64,000 nucleotides of DNA from contig CM048591.1 in assembly GCA_026413225.1 (NCBI GenBank), positions 42,761,303-42,825,302 on the forward strand. Direction: 5' to 3'. Below the pieces are notes generated by a model. The model ran no database searches and was not told the origin of the DNA. It worked only from the letters and a program-made list of their open reading frames with translations. The stretch is from Otis tarda (taxonomy: Eukaryota; Chordata; Aves; Otidiformes; Otididae). Shown here one piece after another: positions 1 through 15,900 of this stretch. How positions within the stretch are numbered: the stretch's first letter is position 1; each line of letters begins with the position of its first letter. The position numbers were made by a program, and so were the translations under genes.

Positions 1-800
1 TCATACCGATTTCCTTCCCACAAAAGTCTTGCACATCCTCACAAAAAAAAATGACAAATTACAAAGGCTACGCTGAGAAATTTTCATTTCTCATTCATTC
101 AAATGAGGTAGTTGATATTTAAGTTGCCAGCCTAAACATCAGCCTGCAAAGATGTGCTTCCATGCCCACAATCCCTGTTTCCCAACAAGAAATTTCAGAT
201 GGTAAGTTAAGCTAATGTAAATGGCTGCTGAATCTAAATGCTATATGACAAAGTTACTATGGGAAAAGTGACCAACTCCTTTGCTATGATTAAAAGAAAT
301 AGATTTTAGAAGATTAACTAAAGAGTTTAGTTATCACTTTCCCTCCTATAAAAAACCCCTAGTACGAGAGAAAAAAACTCTTTTCATTAAATGCTAATTT
401 GTATTCAAATGAACAAACAACATGTAATAGTAGAAATACTGAAAATTTCACTTAACTGTAGCTAATTTACAGAATCTAACATTGGTTTAAAATGCAGAGA
501 CTCCAAGGAATACTCAAGCCATCCACAAGACGGTATCTGAAATGCGTTCTCACATTCATTTCAAAAGGAAGTGAATGGGAGGAATGTGATTACATGATAC
601 CTTTCTTACATAAAAAGATGTATCGGTTTTAACACTAATTGAATATGTCAAGATACATTTAGGACTTCCATGTAGCTTTTACTTCTATGACAGACTGTAG
701 TCTAGCTAACTCAAATATACAGATATTCAAATTTTATAAGTAATAAAGTTAACAAGCACTGAAACATGGTTTGTAAGTTGTATATACTGAAAGTTCTTAC
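1..800 (-). other. RASEF intron 14 (partial)
   Basis: AT-rich intronic sequence downstream of exon 14. I looked for the next Rab segment (NKAD and SAK motifs) on the minus strand and saw none, so the last exons of RASEF must lie left of the window. No repeat was recognised. Confidence 0.8.
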
Positions 801-915
801 CTCAATCATATCCACCCATTCTCTCACATTAAGAAAGCTTTTTTCACACGTTACATCATATAACAGTAAGACACCATCTGCTCTTCTGAAATATGATTTA
901 GCAATACTTCGAAAT
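801..915 (-). CDS. RASEF: RASEF exon 14
   Basis: 115 nt; the first base completes Arg579 and the exon ends in phase 0. It reads [20 protein letters not shown] and [18 protein letters not shown]. The acceptor is TTTCTGAAAG and the donor is GAG|GTAAGA. The next exon, which would carry the NKxD box, is not found in bases 1-800. Confidence 0.96.
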
Positions 916-3900
916 CTTTCAGAAAAAAAAAGATTTCCATAAGGCCACATTATCAAAAAAGAATTTAATTTAACAGCATTAAGAACACAGCATTACTTTA
1001 TCGCACTACTGAGGAAGATTCTCTCCACATTACAGGATGAGTTTTGTCATAGCTTCTTTCATAAGCAGTTCTTGAAAACTGCTGATGCAGATCTACAAAT
1101 GCTTCATAAGGATCCACAGGATTCTGTCCTAAACAGTAATCAACACTTTTTTTTTTTTTTATCAAAACAATCTATAGCATATCTATTACAAATAATCTGC
1201 TTTGCATTGGACTTTTCATTAGGTGGCAAGGCTTTTTCACTTACCAATAACTTTATAAATTGAGTGGGTTACTCTGCTACATTTGAAAAAGTATGAAACC
1301 AAAAGGAACCAGTTCATCAGTTACAGTCATCTTTGTCTCTAACACAACACAATCTATTTAACAAGCAAGTACAGTAACTAGGTATTTACATTATATATTA
1401 AAATATTCTTCAAAAATGTATTATGTGGGAGGAGAATGACTAGGCCTCTGACTACGTACTTCACTCAATCACTCATTCAGTCAAAGGTAAACACATAACA
1501 GCTAAATACAAATCTCAGTCAATGAACAGATTAAACTGACCTCTAAGGTGTTAGATTAACCTCTTAATAAGCCCCAAAAGCTGCCAGTAAAGAAATAATG
1601 GCTCTCAAGTAAGGATGTCATAAGATTTTGAGGAAACTACACAATAATTTGAAGAACCTTAGATATACATTCATCAATCTGTACAATTTTGACAGAAGTC
1701 TTTTTAAAGTCTTTGGGAAGAAGTTTTAATCCACTAAATACAATGCAAATCAGGATCAGGAATTTCAAGGAAAGAAGAGCAGAGGAGGGTGAAGGGAAGG
1801 GAATCTCTAAGATAAAGCCTGTTCAGAAATACATGTCTGTAAGGACAAAGAAAGCAAAAGACTGAAAATGGAGGAAACAATTTATACCTGTTCCATCTTT
1901 TTGTATTGCAAGAGAGAGACATAAGGTTTTAATAAATTAATGCTGTGGTGAACTTCAACTATATCTCTCTGCAGACAGAAAAGATTACCTCAGGCATCAC
2001 CAACCAAAAAAAAATATTCCACCTGTCTTGGGGTCTCAGCAAAGCAAAATCACATCTGCCTATACACACTGACAATAGGCCATACTGATTTACTTACTAT
2101 CAGGCCATATAATATTTAGTGGAATTTTTTTCACCTAGATGTAAAAAAGTAAATGTCTTCTAGAAACAAAACAACTGAAAGTACATAAGTCCAGAGAATC
2201 ACTAACCTCTCCTGCCCAGCTGTATCCCACAGTTGTAGCACTGTAGGTTCTCCATCAACAATTAGTCTTTTCATTTGAAAATCCACACCTGAAAAGAATA
2301 ATGTGCACAGTCCAATAAAAAACAGCAATAAATTTTAAAAAACCCACAGAAAATGAAAAGTTATGTGCCACATAAAAGTTATTTCAAAATTTATCTCTTA
2401 ATAGATTACAAGATTTCAGTCATTCACATAGCCTTGAACTGCAATAATCCCCTGAACATATTTGATTTGTCTTTAGAAAAACATTTAAAGAAATATGTTA
2501 TTCGCACATTTTCCCAGAAGCGTTGACACAAATTTGGCACAATGACCAGCAAATAAGATCATCCCTCTCTGCATTATTTTGCCAAACAGTTTTAAGGAAG
2601 AGAAAATGTTTTATAAAACAGACTTTTTTTCAAATGCCAAGGAGGAAAAAGATAAATTAGAACAAAAATCCTGACTCAGAGCAAGTAAAACAAATATATA
2701 ACTATGATTTGTTTGGAACACAAAAATTTAGTCTTTGGAATCAGTAAGACAAGTTTGTTAGCTGAGAGCTGTAATGGTATACACAACAAGCTAGTCAGAA
2801 GTCCCTCCAGCTGCATTTAAACCAAAGCTTCAACAACACTTTGAAGAAGTGGAGACAAAAAACAGCAGGAAAGACATCAAAGGAAACACTAACGAAGGAG
2901 GAAAGATATGAGAAAACAAGAAAGCAAGGAAAAATATTAAAAGGATGGTACAAACATGCCAAGTTCATTATACTGAAACTCCTGGTGCTTTGTGTTGTTC
3001 AGGAACAGGCTTTGTGCTTTGCAAAGAGAAACTAGACCAGAGCACTACCCTATTATCCACTCCAAACAGCAGTTCAGCACTTCTAAGCCTTAGTACCCAG
3101 ATCCCACAGCCTAAGAAACCGTGTATGTATATTAAGGAAACCCCGGCAAGGATTCACAGAGGCTAACCTTTTCACCCACTTCTGCAGAACAACAATGAAA
3201 TTCAGTTTAATATTTTAAGAAGAACAACAACTATACCCAGGGTTGCACTCGTATTGCCTCGAAATTCATTCTTGCAAAGTCTTGTAAGGAAACTGGATTT
3301 TCCCACTGCTGCATCTCCAGCAAGGACAATCTTGTAAGCCTTCTCTGAACTGGGGTATTTCGGAGTACATTCAGTTGCATCTGACTGAAAATAAAAAGAA
3401 CCTCTCTATTTCAACTCATATAAAAATATTCTCTATATCAAACACTTTGGTTTTTTGTCCCCTAAAGAACTAGTTACCTGAGGAGTGAGAGCGGATATGT
3501 ATTTCCTTGTTGAAGCAATTGAGCTGCTTCGACTTACTGGCTGGGAGGGTTTCCAGTCTAACACTGTACTGCTACTATCAGGACTGTATGCTTCTTCATC
3601 CCTGATCTCTGGAACCTGAAAGTACAAGCTCGTGTGTTAGCTCCAGTGAGAAAAGTATGCTTTTTTTGGAAAGGCAGAGCTAAGAATGATAAAAACATTT
3701 GTTTAATGGTTTGGATTAAACAGAAATAAAACACTAAATAGAGCTCGGCAATTCTAGTCAAAATACTGTGATTATTCCGTTCTTATTCACATTTCTTGTT
3801 TACTATAGACTACATTTGGTCCTTAAAGATGTTCTGTATTTGGCATATATGCTTTCAGTACAGTTTTCAGATACAGCAAATTATTTTAAGTATTTTTAAA

Positions 3901-6900
3901 CCAAATTTTTCCATATGGAAATTAAACAAGTACTTTATTTAAAAGCTTATTTTACAAAAATCGAGCATTTCCCTACAAGACATTACTCTTTGTGCTATTA
4001 CTACTCAAGCGAAATTAAATACAGCACAGCTGTAATTAGAACTGTTTATAGCATTTTCAACTGCAGAGACTAAATGTCTCTAACAAATGCACAGTAAAGG
4101 ATCTGCTCTAAAAAAAACCCATGTGTTCTGCGGTGCTTGATACTAGTCTTGCTATGTAGTCATCAGTAAAGCTCTCCATTTTACTAACAATAAAATGGAC
4201 ACAATAATACCTTCCTATATTTCTAAATTCTCTGGGACTTACTGTGTAAGTCAGTGTATGCACTAACAGTATTCTTGTTCTCATATATGTGATTTTTTCA
4301 TTCACTGCCACAGCACAGAGGAGAAAGTGAACGGAAACCTATTTAGCTTCTCTAGTTACTGCTTTTTAATCATTAGAAAATGGGCTCCTGGCTGCATGCT
4401 GTTTAACAACCTTCAAAAACCCCCAAGTACTTCAAAAAGTAACGTACTACCTCAAAAGTCTATCCACATGTCATAACAAACTTTTTACCTTAAAGAGAAG
4501 TAACTATTTAAGCATTCTCCAAAAAATTGTCAGTAATCTTATTTAAATGCACGCAATCCAAATTCTTAGTTTTAACTGGCCTATGGGCAAAAATCCAATC
4601 CATTTAAAAAAAAAAAAAACAGGAAAATAATTTTGTCTCAAATCAAAGGTCTTTCTCAGAGAAGGAGTAAGTCTGGCACTTACATCTGTATCAGAAGCAT
4701 CACCACCAAAGCTTTCTTGCATACACTGTGACCTTTGAAAAACCCTTTGATACTTGTATTCCACTTCTGAATCATACTCATTTGAATCTCTCAGGGTAGA
4801 CAAACCACTGTCAAAACAGCTCTCAGGTAAGCTGTCAACTTCACAGTTTACCCTTTGCATGGGATCACAAAGGGCTAAAGAATCATAATCTTCATCCACA
4901 CAAGAATAATGAGATGACCTAATAAGAAAATATTGGAAGGGGGGAAAAAAAAAATTAATCCACAACTGTTTTTTCCCAAAACATGTGAGCCATTCTGGAG
5001 AAGTCAATACTTATAAATGCTACGTATACAGTTTAAGATACATGTCAATGCCTATTTTGCCTTTCTAAATAACTTCTTTTTTAATCGTATTTCTTAAAAT
5101 GCTCAGATTAAATTATAAAATCTATGTTATTGATTATGACTTCTCGAGTGTCAGTAAGAATGCCTATTTATTCATACACAGAAAAAATAATTGTTTAAAA
5201 AACGTTCAGAAAATGATGTATTATGAAGATATCAAAGACAGAAGATGATAGCTGATGGTTTAGCTAATTTTGACCTTGAAATACTGTATTTAATTTAAAT
5301 TAATGCATTTGCCCACAGAGGCACACAGGCCAGTAAGTTACAGCTATAATCACGTGGCAGGTACTAATAAATATTCACAGAGAAGCAAAGAACATCACTA
5401 AGCCTCCAGAGAGGTTTTAGTTATCCCTTCAGAAAATTACTCTATGTAATATGCACCTTAGTAATGGATGCCTCTCAAAATTTTCAGGGGGTCCAACAGA
5501 GGGGAATTGGTATTATCTGCATTTAGCAAGAGGAATCAGTTTGTGACAAGCAAAACTTTCTAGCCAGCAAACATCTCACACGGAGACAGTAGAATAAGAG
5601 TAACACTACTGAATGAATTGAGATATTATTAGTGTGAAGCAGAAGCCAACTTAATCCCCACCAAAGATATTAATCTCTCTGGTAAAATGTAAAACACAGA
5701 TCACTAAGAACTCTAACAGAAATCTCTCTAGAGTTTAAAGTACCACTGAAAGAAAAATAAGACAAAACAATTATCGAGTAAGGACACACATTTTTGCTGG
5801 CAGTTCTTGCTGTTTAAAAAAAAAAAAAGAAAACCAAAAAAATGTGAAAACATAGCATGATCTACGGCACTTGAGGTTGGATCCAATGCCCACTGACTTC
5901 AGTGGGAGTCTCTGCAATGATCTGAGGAAGCTCTGATCAATGACCTGCATCCAGTGAGTAGAAAAATCAAAGTAGCTCTGACCATTTGATATTTGCATTT
6001 AGATAAATTACTGTTCTCTGTGACTCTTACACCATCAATACCCAAGTGCATTCACTACTCTTACATGTCAGAGTGAGACAAGGATGTTTACTCTTTTGAA
6101 GAATTACCCCCCCATACCTTTGTAATAATTATTACATGGCAACACCAGACATACAGGCTAAAGATATGACCAAAAATGTTTTATTTCCAAAGTACTGAGT
6201 AAGCTACGTAACAGAGGTTCTCGCTAGATTTTTGTAGTTTCTTTGAGACAAGAAGGGGAGATTGAGAATCAAACTATAATCAAAACAGTCCAAGACCAAA
6301 CAAGAGTCTGTCTGAACTCTCCCTAAGTTCATGATTTAAAGTGAGAAGAGTTTTCCTGAGCTTCCTGAAGTCATTGAAAAGGTTCCTATTGACCTCCATA
6401 TACTCTGGATCATATGCTATAGTCACACATTCCTTCTGAATCAGACAGAACTGCTCTCTTTGTTAGAAGAGCAAATGTTGTCGCATAAGAAGAGTGATGC
6501 CTTAGTCTTTTTAAACTTAATAAAAGTAAACCTAGCTTACCTGTCACACCGTGGGTTTAGAGGAGACTGTCCACCATTAAATTTAGGACTGCTTCTAGAC
6601 ATGGTACTTCCTGGTGAGGTGTTCGCTAACCGCTGCGACAGATACATAACAAATGTATGGTAAGTTTGATGAACACAGTGTAAGCATCTAGATTTGGCAT
6701 GAAAAAAGTGTGCATCATCAAAATTACTACTGTGTATTTTCATGTATATTCAACTACTTATTTTTAATTAAACTTCATGTTTCCTATAGGACTGGATGTA
6801 AAAAAGGACCATTACATGTAGCATTTAGGCTCCACTGTTGCTTTAATACTGAACTTGCTAGCCACATTCAATGACAAAAGACAATGGAAATTCTGAGAGG

Positions 6901-9900
6901 ATTATTTCATTGACTACACCTGAAGACTTTGAAATGCTAAACTTTGAAAAGTAATATTTAGAAAAATTGCATGTTGATTACTAGACTGAAAAGGGAAATG
7001 TCACTGGCTGAGCTAGTTTCAGAAGCGATACCTCCTGATTCTTGAGTGAGAGAGTGGAGAGGAGAAATCTCAACTGATAGCATGTGACAGAGTATTTATT
7101 TCATATGTTCTGCTGTCCCTCTACACATTTATTCACTGGAAATAGTCTCCTCTGTCTTCTCTGTAACCTTCCTCCCTTGCTTAGGTTTCAGGGCATTGCA
7201 GAAGGAAATGGTATCTCTTCTTGTATCTGCAGTGAATCTCTGATAGCCAGTATCAGCACAAGGCACTCACATTCATTGCTATGGTATGCTGGAAACAGGC
7301 AATGACCCCTATTTTCCTCCTTCCAACCAGTATTGTCTTTGTGAGCCCACTATTCTGGCCCCATCCTTCTAAAACAGTTAGTTGCTTTCCTGATGATCTA
7401 AGGGCTTGCCCAATCATTAGTTTTAAGAGTTTAACAGGTTTCCCAATATTGCAAAATAGCGGAGAGTAGATTTTTTTTTGTTAACTTTCAAGCCTTTCTT
7501 TCTCTAGTTTGGAGGATGCCAGATTACATCTTTACAACAGATCCTCATATAGTTGTGATAGCCCAAAAGGGTTTGACTGAGTATCCTATTTATCAGCAGT
7601 CCCTGCTGTTCGTTTTCCCAGTGACTTGCCAGGACAAAAGTTCAAATTAGGTTAAGACCTTGCTGCTAAAAGAAAGCAGTTTTCTGAAAAAGTGTGTTTT
7701 CAGTGGTAAAGCACTCCCACATAGACAATACAAACATACTCACTTCACTGCAAGAAAAACTGCAGATTTATCCACCTTGTCAGATACATTTGGCCATAGC
7801 ATATTAAAAAAATCTCTTCTTTCTAAAGCACCGCAAAAAGTAGTTGTGCTCTAATGGAACTCCATTATTTCATAAAACACAAGTACAATCTAAGAAAATT
7901 CAACTATAATCTCAGAGTGTAATCTCAGAGTGAGTTCACCAAATAAAACTCATTTTTATGAGTACCTACTAAAGTACAAACAAATTTGCATCTGGCATGT
8001 TAATTCTTAAACTTTCTAGTACAACATAACAAAATCATAAATACATACCAATGATCTGTTGTATTTGCTGAAACTGTTTTCAAGTGCACTCCTTAAACCA
8101 TCATTGCTGTCATGTAGCTTTCTATTAGCTGACCTAACAAAGAAACATAGTTTAACTTGCAGGAGTAAAGAAAACATTAAAAATTACGTAACTGATCACA
8201 AAGAAGAACTGAAATAATAAATATCAAAAAAACTTTTATTTTTCTTTAGATGAACACTAAAGAGTGATGTGAGACTAGAAATGTGTCGTCATACACCCAA
8301 ATAAATGGTTGTACATGAAAAAAGCACTGTAAATTTTAGCCTCCAGCAGCAGTCTAAACAACTCCATTTTACTTCTGTGGCATGGTCTGTGGTCAGCTGA
8401 GGGGAAAAGAGACCCTGTAAGAGTGACTACAAAAAAAACAAGCTATGGGGCAGTAAACTGGTAGAGTCATTTCTGGAATACAAAGTGACTACCCTTTACC
8501 TACTGCTGAGATGACTCTAGGGACAGATGTGATTCAGCTGCTTGAAAGAAAGAATATCTTTATGATAAAGAAATTAACTAAAGATACAAAAAACCTGTTC
8601 ATTGTGATCCTCCTTGAAAGCAAAAATCTGTGTGTCCTTTGGATAATACTGCACACACTTAGTACTTTCCAGGTAATAAGACAGGGAGTTACCGGAGAAG
8701 CGAAGTCAAAAAAAAGAGTCGATAATAATTTTTATAATAGCATGGATAGACACAAATCTCGTTCACCTTATCATAAAGAAATTAAAGTTAATGAGGCTAA
8801 GGAAAAAAAAAAAAGAAGAGTTAGTGCCTCAGTAGTCACACATTAGCAAACACCAAATTCAAGAAGTTGCCACATCTGCTGGAGAAATATTTAATACTTT
8901 CAGGCTGCGTAAGTCAGCAGAAAGATCTGCCTAAAACTAAATAGCATAGCATGATTCTCCAAGTCACCGCATAACAAGCATTAAGGAAAAAACAGAGAAA
9001 GCTTTAGAAGGCATAAACAGCATGGGTAGGCTGCCAAAAACTTTTGTGTAGAGAAATCACCTAGCGCACAGTTACATTAAGCTAAAAGTAAGAATCAGGA
9101 AAGCAACTAACACCATTCTAAATGGATCCAGCCTTCTGAAATTGAAGTTTCAAAGAAACAGCATCTGATATGACTTTTTTATTTTGGAAGAATGAGGAGA
9201 TCAAAGAAAAATATCAGTGAGAAATACAAAACTTAGATACCACAGCAATAACTGTTATCACATGTACATAGGAACACAAACTTCCGATGAAATTATAAAG
9301 ATTAGCACAATATCCTCTTGAGAACTGAGGCCACTTCAGTATTTTTACTTCATTTTTTTCCCAAATCTCATCCCAGTCTTTTGCATATAAAAACATTTAC
9401 ACTCAAACATGCTGCAACAAAGTTTGTCAATAAAAACCTGAATTACTAAGAACTTACTGAAGTATTTCAATTTGTCTTTCCAGATTATCTCTGTCTTCAG
9501 TATACTCTCGGATCATCTCTAGGTCTCTGCAAAAAACATTTATAAGACGTGATTATATAGTGAGAAAAAGATATAATTTCAAAATACATTCACATTTCTG
9601 CTGAAATATGTTAAAAGTAGTTTTCTGCATTTCGTAACTTCAATGATGTCTGCCATTGTATCTCAGAGACTGTGAACAGATCAACAAAATAACCATATGG
9701 ACTGCCTCCTTTCCTCTTGAAATATTATTTATGTTACCTGGAGAGAATTACATAATGAAACTGTCATTTACGCTTCTTTAAATGAATATCTAGAAGCAGC
9801 TTTCATTTACTTTAGGAAAAAAAACTGGTTGAGACTAACATGGGAGGCGTTCAAAACTATTTTCCCTAATATTCATACAGATACTCATCTAAGTGAAAGT

Positions 9901-12900
9901 CATGGAGGGAAAAACTGCCTGATAACTTTTATTCCTAACTGAAATCCCAGTAATATCAATGGACTTCCTTGCAAGATTCTGAGAGTTCACCTCTTTTGTC
10001 AGTTTTCTGAAAGAGCAAGTTCTGGATATGATGTGAAGAGCAGTCACAGCATGCCTTGCATGGTGTCAAATGTGTACCTGTCACTTATGGTAAATTTAGA
10101 AAACAGCAGTTACTAGCTGCATACACAATAACTACATCAGACAACAGAATTTACAGCTTGGTGAAAATATTATCATGTAGAAGTACCTTACCTCTCAGTG
10201 TTCAAAGTCTGATCTGCATACTCGCTTTTCAGGCTATCTAATTCACTCTGTAGAAAAGCTATATTTGTCTGCGCTTCTAAAAGATCTTTCTTAAGTTTCT
10301 GATTTTCCTTAAAAAAAGGAAGATATTTGATGTTAGCTGTCATAGTCGCTTGCATAAAACGTTGACATATTGTAACGGCAAAATAAAAACCATCAAAATT
10401 AAATTAAAAATGCAACACTAGAAAATATGACCATAGAGGGAAAAAGAAAACGAAAAAAAACCTCTAAATCAACAGAGAAGTCAGTGAATTAACATGCAAG
10501 AACCACTGAAATTTTATTTTTCCATTTCAGTTACACAAAAAGACGACTATATTATCTCAAGCCATTTCTAAAAGTTATACGCAGAATGTGTATGCACTTA
10601 TACAGAACATGTTTTTTCCCAAGTTAAAGATGCTCATACACTTATCAGCACTTTAAAAGTTTATTTCTTACCTTATTAGTACTAAACGTAAAAAAACCCA
10701 AACAATCTGTATAGCAACAAGTATAAAACTGAGGATAAATTAATACATTAATTATAAAAATCTCTTACCAGCAACATATCATGTATTCTTTTTTTCAATT
10801 CAACCATGTCTTCCCTGTGATTTACATTTTTGGATTGCTCTTCCAGCTTGGAGGATAAAATATGCACAATTAATCTATGTTATTGATTGTTCTGATTCAA
10901 AGTACATTTAAAGTAATGGAAATCATATTAAATAGCCCCTAAAACATATTACAGCTATTGAAGTTTTTAAAATCCATAGTTTTCCCAAATGCATGAGTAG
11001 GTAGTGTTACTCCAAAAATTTCCGGGTTTCTATATGGTTTTTTAAAACAAATACTTTAAAAAACGTTAAATGAATATGTTGCGCTCTGTAGGTGTTGAAT
11101 ATGCATGCATAACTAGTGACAGAGAAGCCAGGTGTTGAGAAGACATATACAGGTGTATCCCCACTAATGTTAAAAAAAATTACATACTACCTCATCTGTC
11201 TAATATTTGTACTACAAGCTCACATGTTTTTTGTGAGGAATTTCCATTTTTCTATCAATGCTCTTTTAAGTGCAATTCAATACGAAGAAACAAAAATATA
11301 TCCTCATTCGTCACTATAATTCTGGTAAAACTTACAGCAAAAACTAATGACAAAATTAAGCCCAAACTACAAAATAACCCAAACGAATATTCACATCTGA
11401 GATTCCAATTTATCTTACGCTTAGGTATCAAAAGAACAGATCAGGTTGGAGTTAGGTTCAGACTAGTAGTAACTAGTTTCACTAGTAATTTCAGTTTAAA
11501 ATTGCAGTTTAAACCCACTTCTACCATTAACACTTGAGAGAAAGGCACTAGCAGCCAGAAGGCACTATATTACTGTAATATATTTGGGTTGGCAATTTCA
11601 TTTAAATCTATGAGTTACAAATACTTATAAGATTATGTAACTACAGTGCTAACAACTTGCTGGAACTAGAAAATTATTCGGCAACAGAATCTGTCTAACA
11701 GTTGGACCCTTTCCTAAGTATTTCAGGAAATTATACAGAATGAATAGCATAGAATAGAACACAGCATAGAATGACAACACGACCTAAAAAAATTATTTGC
11801 AGTTGCCATTTACTAATACACTTTAAATTAAAAGTCTACAGTTGTAATTAGCTATCATGAGGAATGCACTTCATAAGGTCAGCACCTCTTAAAACACTTC
11901 AAAAACTCTCGCCATGACTTCAACACACTTACCTTTTTAAGTTTTTTTATTGTCACCTGAAGATCTCCAACTTCAGTATCATACTGGCGCTTCAGCTCAT
12001 TTAGTGCTTCTTCAGCTTTTCGCTTCTCCTGCAACATTTTTTACCTCATTAAAAGTTGAAACAGGTTTCAAATATTTCTTACAAATGCATTCATCAGTTT
12101 GGAAACCACACACTTTTCCCTTAGACTAATGTGTGTAATTTTGTCTTTTGATTACATCAACCTGCACCTTCTTTAAGATCCACAGATGCTGACTCTATAA
12201 TTGCAATTCACTTATAAAATATTCATAGAAATAAAATGGTAAGGTGGAAGCAAAGATACGGGTCAATTTAGTGTTTGTTATTCATGTCATAGCTCCTATG
12301 CGTAACGTTCTTGTTGTGTTAAAAAATAAACTGAAAGAGAAGCGTTCAAATTTTATTTGTACAGAAATTTGAAGTGCATATTCGATATATAGATGTATAT
12401 ACACACACCCGCACACAAATCAGGGCATTACATCCTTTTTTTCAAACCAGCCTTCTATGGCTTGGTCATACAATATGCTATTAACAACATTACTCTGCCA
12501 CTGCCAATAACTTATTTATTTCTGGTTTTCTTTTAAATTATTTTGCTTGCAATTATAGAAATATTACTGCCTCCTGTTCAGTAAAAGGTATGCTGATGAC
12601 AGCATATTTAGTTTCATACGGTACTCAGTCTGAATATCAAACCAAGTACAGTATTCTGAGATTTGTTTTAATCAAACCAGAGATATTTTGAAAGGAAGTT
12701 ACGCCAAGCACAATTAGAAGAATGGTATGTTCCACGTGCTATAAATGAGGAAGTGTTTAACACACCCCAGTCACTCCTCAGGGACTTCAGTGCACTGTTT
12801 CACAACACAAGAAACCAGAATGCAGCAGTCATACCTGCTGCCAATGAGACAGGTTGAGTTTTCACATGGAAAAGACAGATATGGACTTTGCTCAGAATTC

Positions 12901-15900
12901 ATGGCTTTCCTGTAGGTCATGCTGACATTAGTGTTGTTAAAATGGTAATCCGCGTGTTAAAATGATAATCAAAGTAACCAGCTTAAACTGCATTCTCTTA
13001 CTGTTGGCACCTAAGTATCGTCTGGTAACTATTTGCTTCCCTTGGAGAAACAAAACACAGGAGAGGCTCAGCCACGCAGACATAGGTGTCATGGTGGTGA
13101 GATCACTCCGACAAATGCCTTGAGTACAGGCATTAAGATTAATGGCTTAGTACAATCCCACAAGGCAAATATCTTACATTTACTCTCAGGGCGTTTTAGT
13201 AGGTGGAGTATGCTGAGCTACAAGCTCAAGGGAAAACCTGGGAGTGAAAATTAAAAGAGCACCCTGAGAAACAAAGTACAGCCCATCGTTCACATCTATA
13301 GCTAGGTGTGAATAGTGAAATCGCAATTCATGCAACTTGGTGACAATTTGAGGACTTTTTAAGATGAGAAACACAGATAGCAGGTGTGTTTTTACATAGT
13401 AGCAAATAATAATAATGTAATTAATTAATAGCAGATGTGCTTTTACATAATGCTAGTACACAACTGTGTATGTTCTCAGAGTGAGCAAATACGCACATCC
13501 CAGTCAACTTTTTACAGTAGTGAAAAACCATCTTCAGGGCTTTTTTCAGTTATTCATCACATTTTCCAGAACAGAAATTTCCCAGAGCAAATGTATTTGT
13601 TTTCTAAACATAAATGCTTAATCTCTCTGGAAATGGAAAGTTTATCTCTGCCAAGAGTTGCATCATCATTAGTTAAACACATTGTGATAGCCTTTTTTGC
13701 TAGGGTGATATCTTTAATATTTTTACGTCCTTATATTTTGTTTCTAGGAAAACAACTGACTTCTATGGGTTGGCAAGAGTGTTTCCTCTTGTACAGAAAA
13801 AGATGCTGTTCGAAGCAAATGAGAACATAGTTTACCTTCACAGATCAATTACCATAAGCTATTTAAAAATCAGCAAATTGGTAGACTGCACTTCGTTGCT
13901 TCTGATTCTGCAAATGCTTTGGTCAAAGAACCTATACCAAATATACAGATGTTCAGTGTATCGTGTGTCTTACAAAGCAATAATTATGCCCATAGTATAC
14001 CTTTTAATGAATCCATTTCTTATGTCCACATTAGAACACTTTCACAAATTGTTATGCACATTATAAAGTTACATTTATCTTCTGTGAATTCAGTAACAGT
14101 TGAACACGAAGCAGAAAACACAGGTAGGGTGGTTTTACTGTATTGCCTTCTGGGAGCTCCAGGCCCTCACACACTTTGATCACAATTACCCTATCTTATG
14201 CCTATAAGTCTCTAAAATATAGTTGCAGGATGAGAATGGGGGAAAGAAAGATCATCGCTCCCAGCAGATATACAAATTAGGAACAAATGATCTAAGCATT
14301 ACTTTCTAGAGAAATTAATCTACTAGGAGAACTAGATTCCCTTATTTTATGGTGAAAGGTCATTTTCTCCAATCTGTTTCCAAAAGCGGTCTCAGAAAGA
14401 AATTCCCCTGGGCCAGCATATTTTCACAAAAAAGAAAGAGTTCTTTTTTTTCCTAGTTTATTATACCTGAGTAGCCACTCCTCTTTGGGAAAGCATTAAA
14501 AGAACAGATTTTTAATCTCATGGATAGCTTCTTTTCATCCAGGCCCTGCCTTTGGTGGCTCTGTGTTAGCCCATCATGATCAAAAACACACTTGGACATC
14601 AATCCCACTTAAGATCACTGAGAGCTTGGTAATTATGAATTCCGTAAAATAAAATACTCACTTCCTTTTTAACTTTATGCTCTGCAGCCTGTATCCGTTG
14701 TTCCATCTCTTCCTCCAGCTCACTGAGCTGAACTGCCGCTTTATCCTGAGCTCTAAAATTTAAAAGTAAATACTCTGTTAGGAGTTGCCCTCTGGCTTGA
14801 CAGAAAAGTTGTGTGAAACACATCTGCCTACCTCAGCTGAAACAAATTAGTCAGACAGGCATGGAAACAGTTTAACATCACCCAGACCTTGAAATTGTTC
14901 TGGTTGGGAATCAAAATCACAAATCAATTTGAAAACACAGGCAAATTAGATTGTAAATAATAGATGACAGCTGATGATTAGAATGAAATATATCACATCT
15001 GCATTTTGAAATTTAAGTTACAGAGATAAAAGGCTCCTCTGGTTATCCTATGAAGAGACTTCAAAAGTACTACTACAGCAACTTGCATTGCCCACACATA
15101 CAAGATCTCTATCCTGAGCTAATCTGTTTGCTTTTGGCAGCAATGATGTGAGATTGCAAATGCTGAGTAGTTAAAATAGGTAAATACAGCCCTTGAAGCT
15201 GAAGGAGCAAAAATATGGTTTCTAAAATGAAAATATAATGGGCCTGTATGCTAAAACTCAAAGTTACAGCCACAGAAGAGCAGTCAAAATGTCTTAAGAC
15301 ATTAAAGATAATAATGGAGCTTGCAAAAATCTGGTCCAGGACTTAGCCAAAACAGGAACACAATAATTCGCAAGCTGCTATATGTGCTTATGCACATCTA
15401 TGTTTATATAAACTAACCTTTGAACTCAGTTTATGGAAACACTCCGCACAACATATTTGGACTGGACATTATGAACTCCCAGCATAATCCAACAAAGTCT
15501 GATAGAAACAAAAGTAACTTCATAACTGAACTAGAAACACAACTCACTATATACCTTTTAACCGCAATCGCCAAAGTTTCCATCTCTGTGCTTTGAAGTT
15601 TGATCTCTCGGATGAAGTTCTTAATGACATGTTCGTATGGCTGGATTAATCTTGGTTCCACTATGTGTATGTTCTGATACAGAACACTGACTTGCTCTTG
15701 TCTGAAAAAGAGAGATACCAGTTTAACACAATTACGTGGAACAATGTTATACAAAAGATTTGAAAAATGTATTACAAAAGAAGATATCCCTTTCTTTTTG
15801 CATATTTTTAAAATTTAGCAACTGAAATACAGACTTCGAACACTCAGCATAGTATGTCTGAATTCTTCTAAACTGTGTTTACCCTTCCAGCTTCTTTACT

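Larger units (their letters stand above)
916..15554 (-). other. RASEF introns 2-13
   Basis: Between the exons listed lie introns at 916-2206, 2289-3236, 3385-3477, 3616-4683, 4919-6540, 6633-8048, 8134-9457, 9527-10191, 10308-10768, 10847-11932, 12029-14661 and 14753-15554. All are GT-AG and AT-rich. I saw no clear mobile element in them. The longer open frames they contain, such as 8511-8846 and 13435-13830 on the plus strand, have no protein-like signature and look like chance. Confidence 0.85.

Noticed and set aside
11745..11780. catagaat-like repeats resembling a CR1 tail
   Set aside because: Only two or three degenerate units and no CR1 body next to them.
13435..13830. 131-codon plus-strand frame in RASEF intron 3
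   Set aside because: No motif, antisense within an intron, biased composition; a chance open frame.
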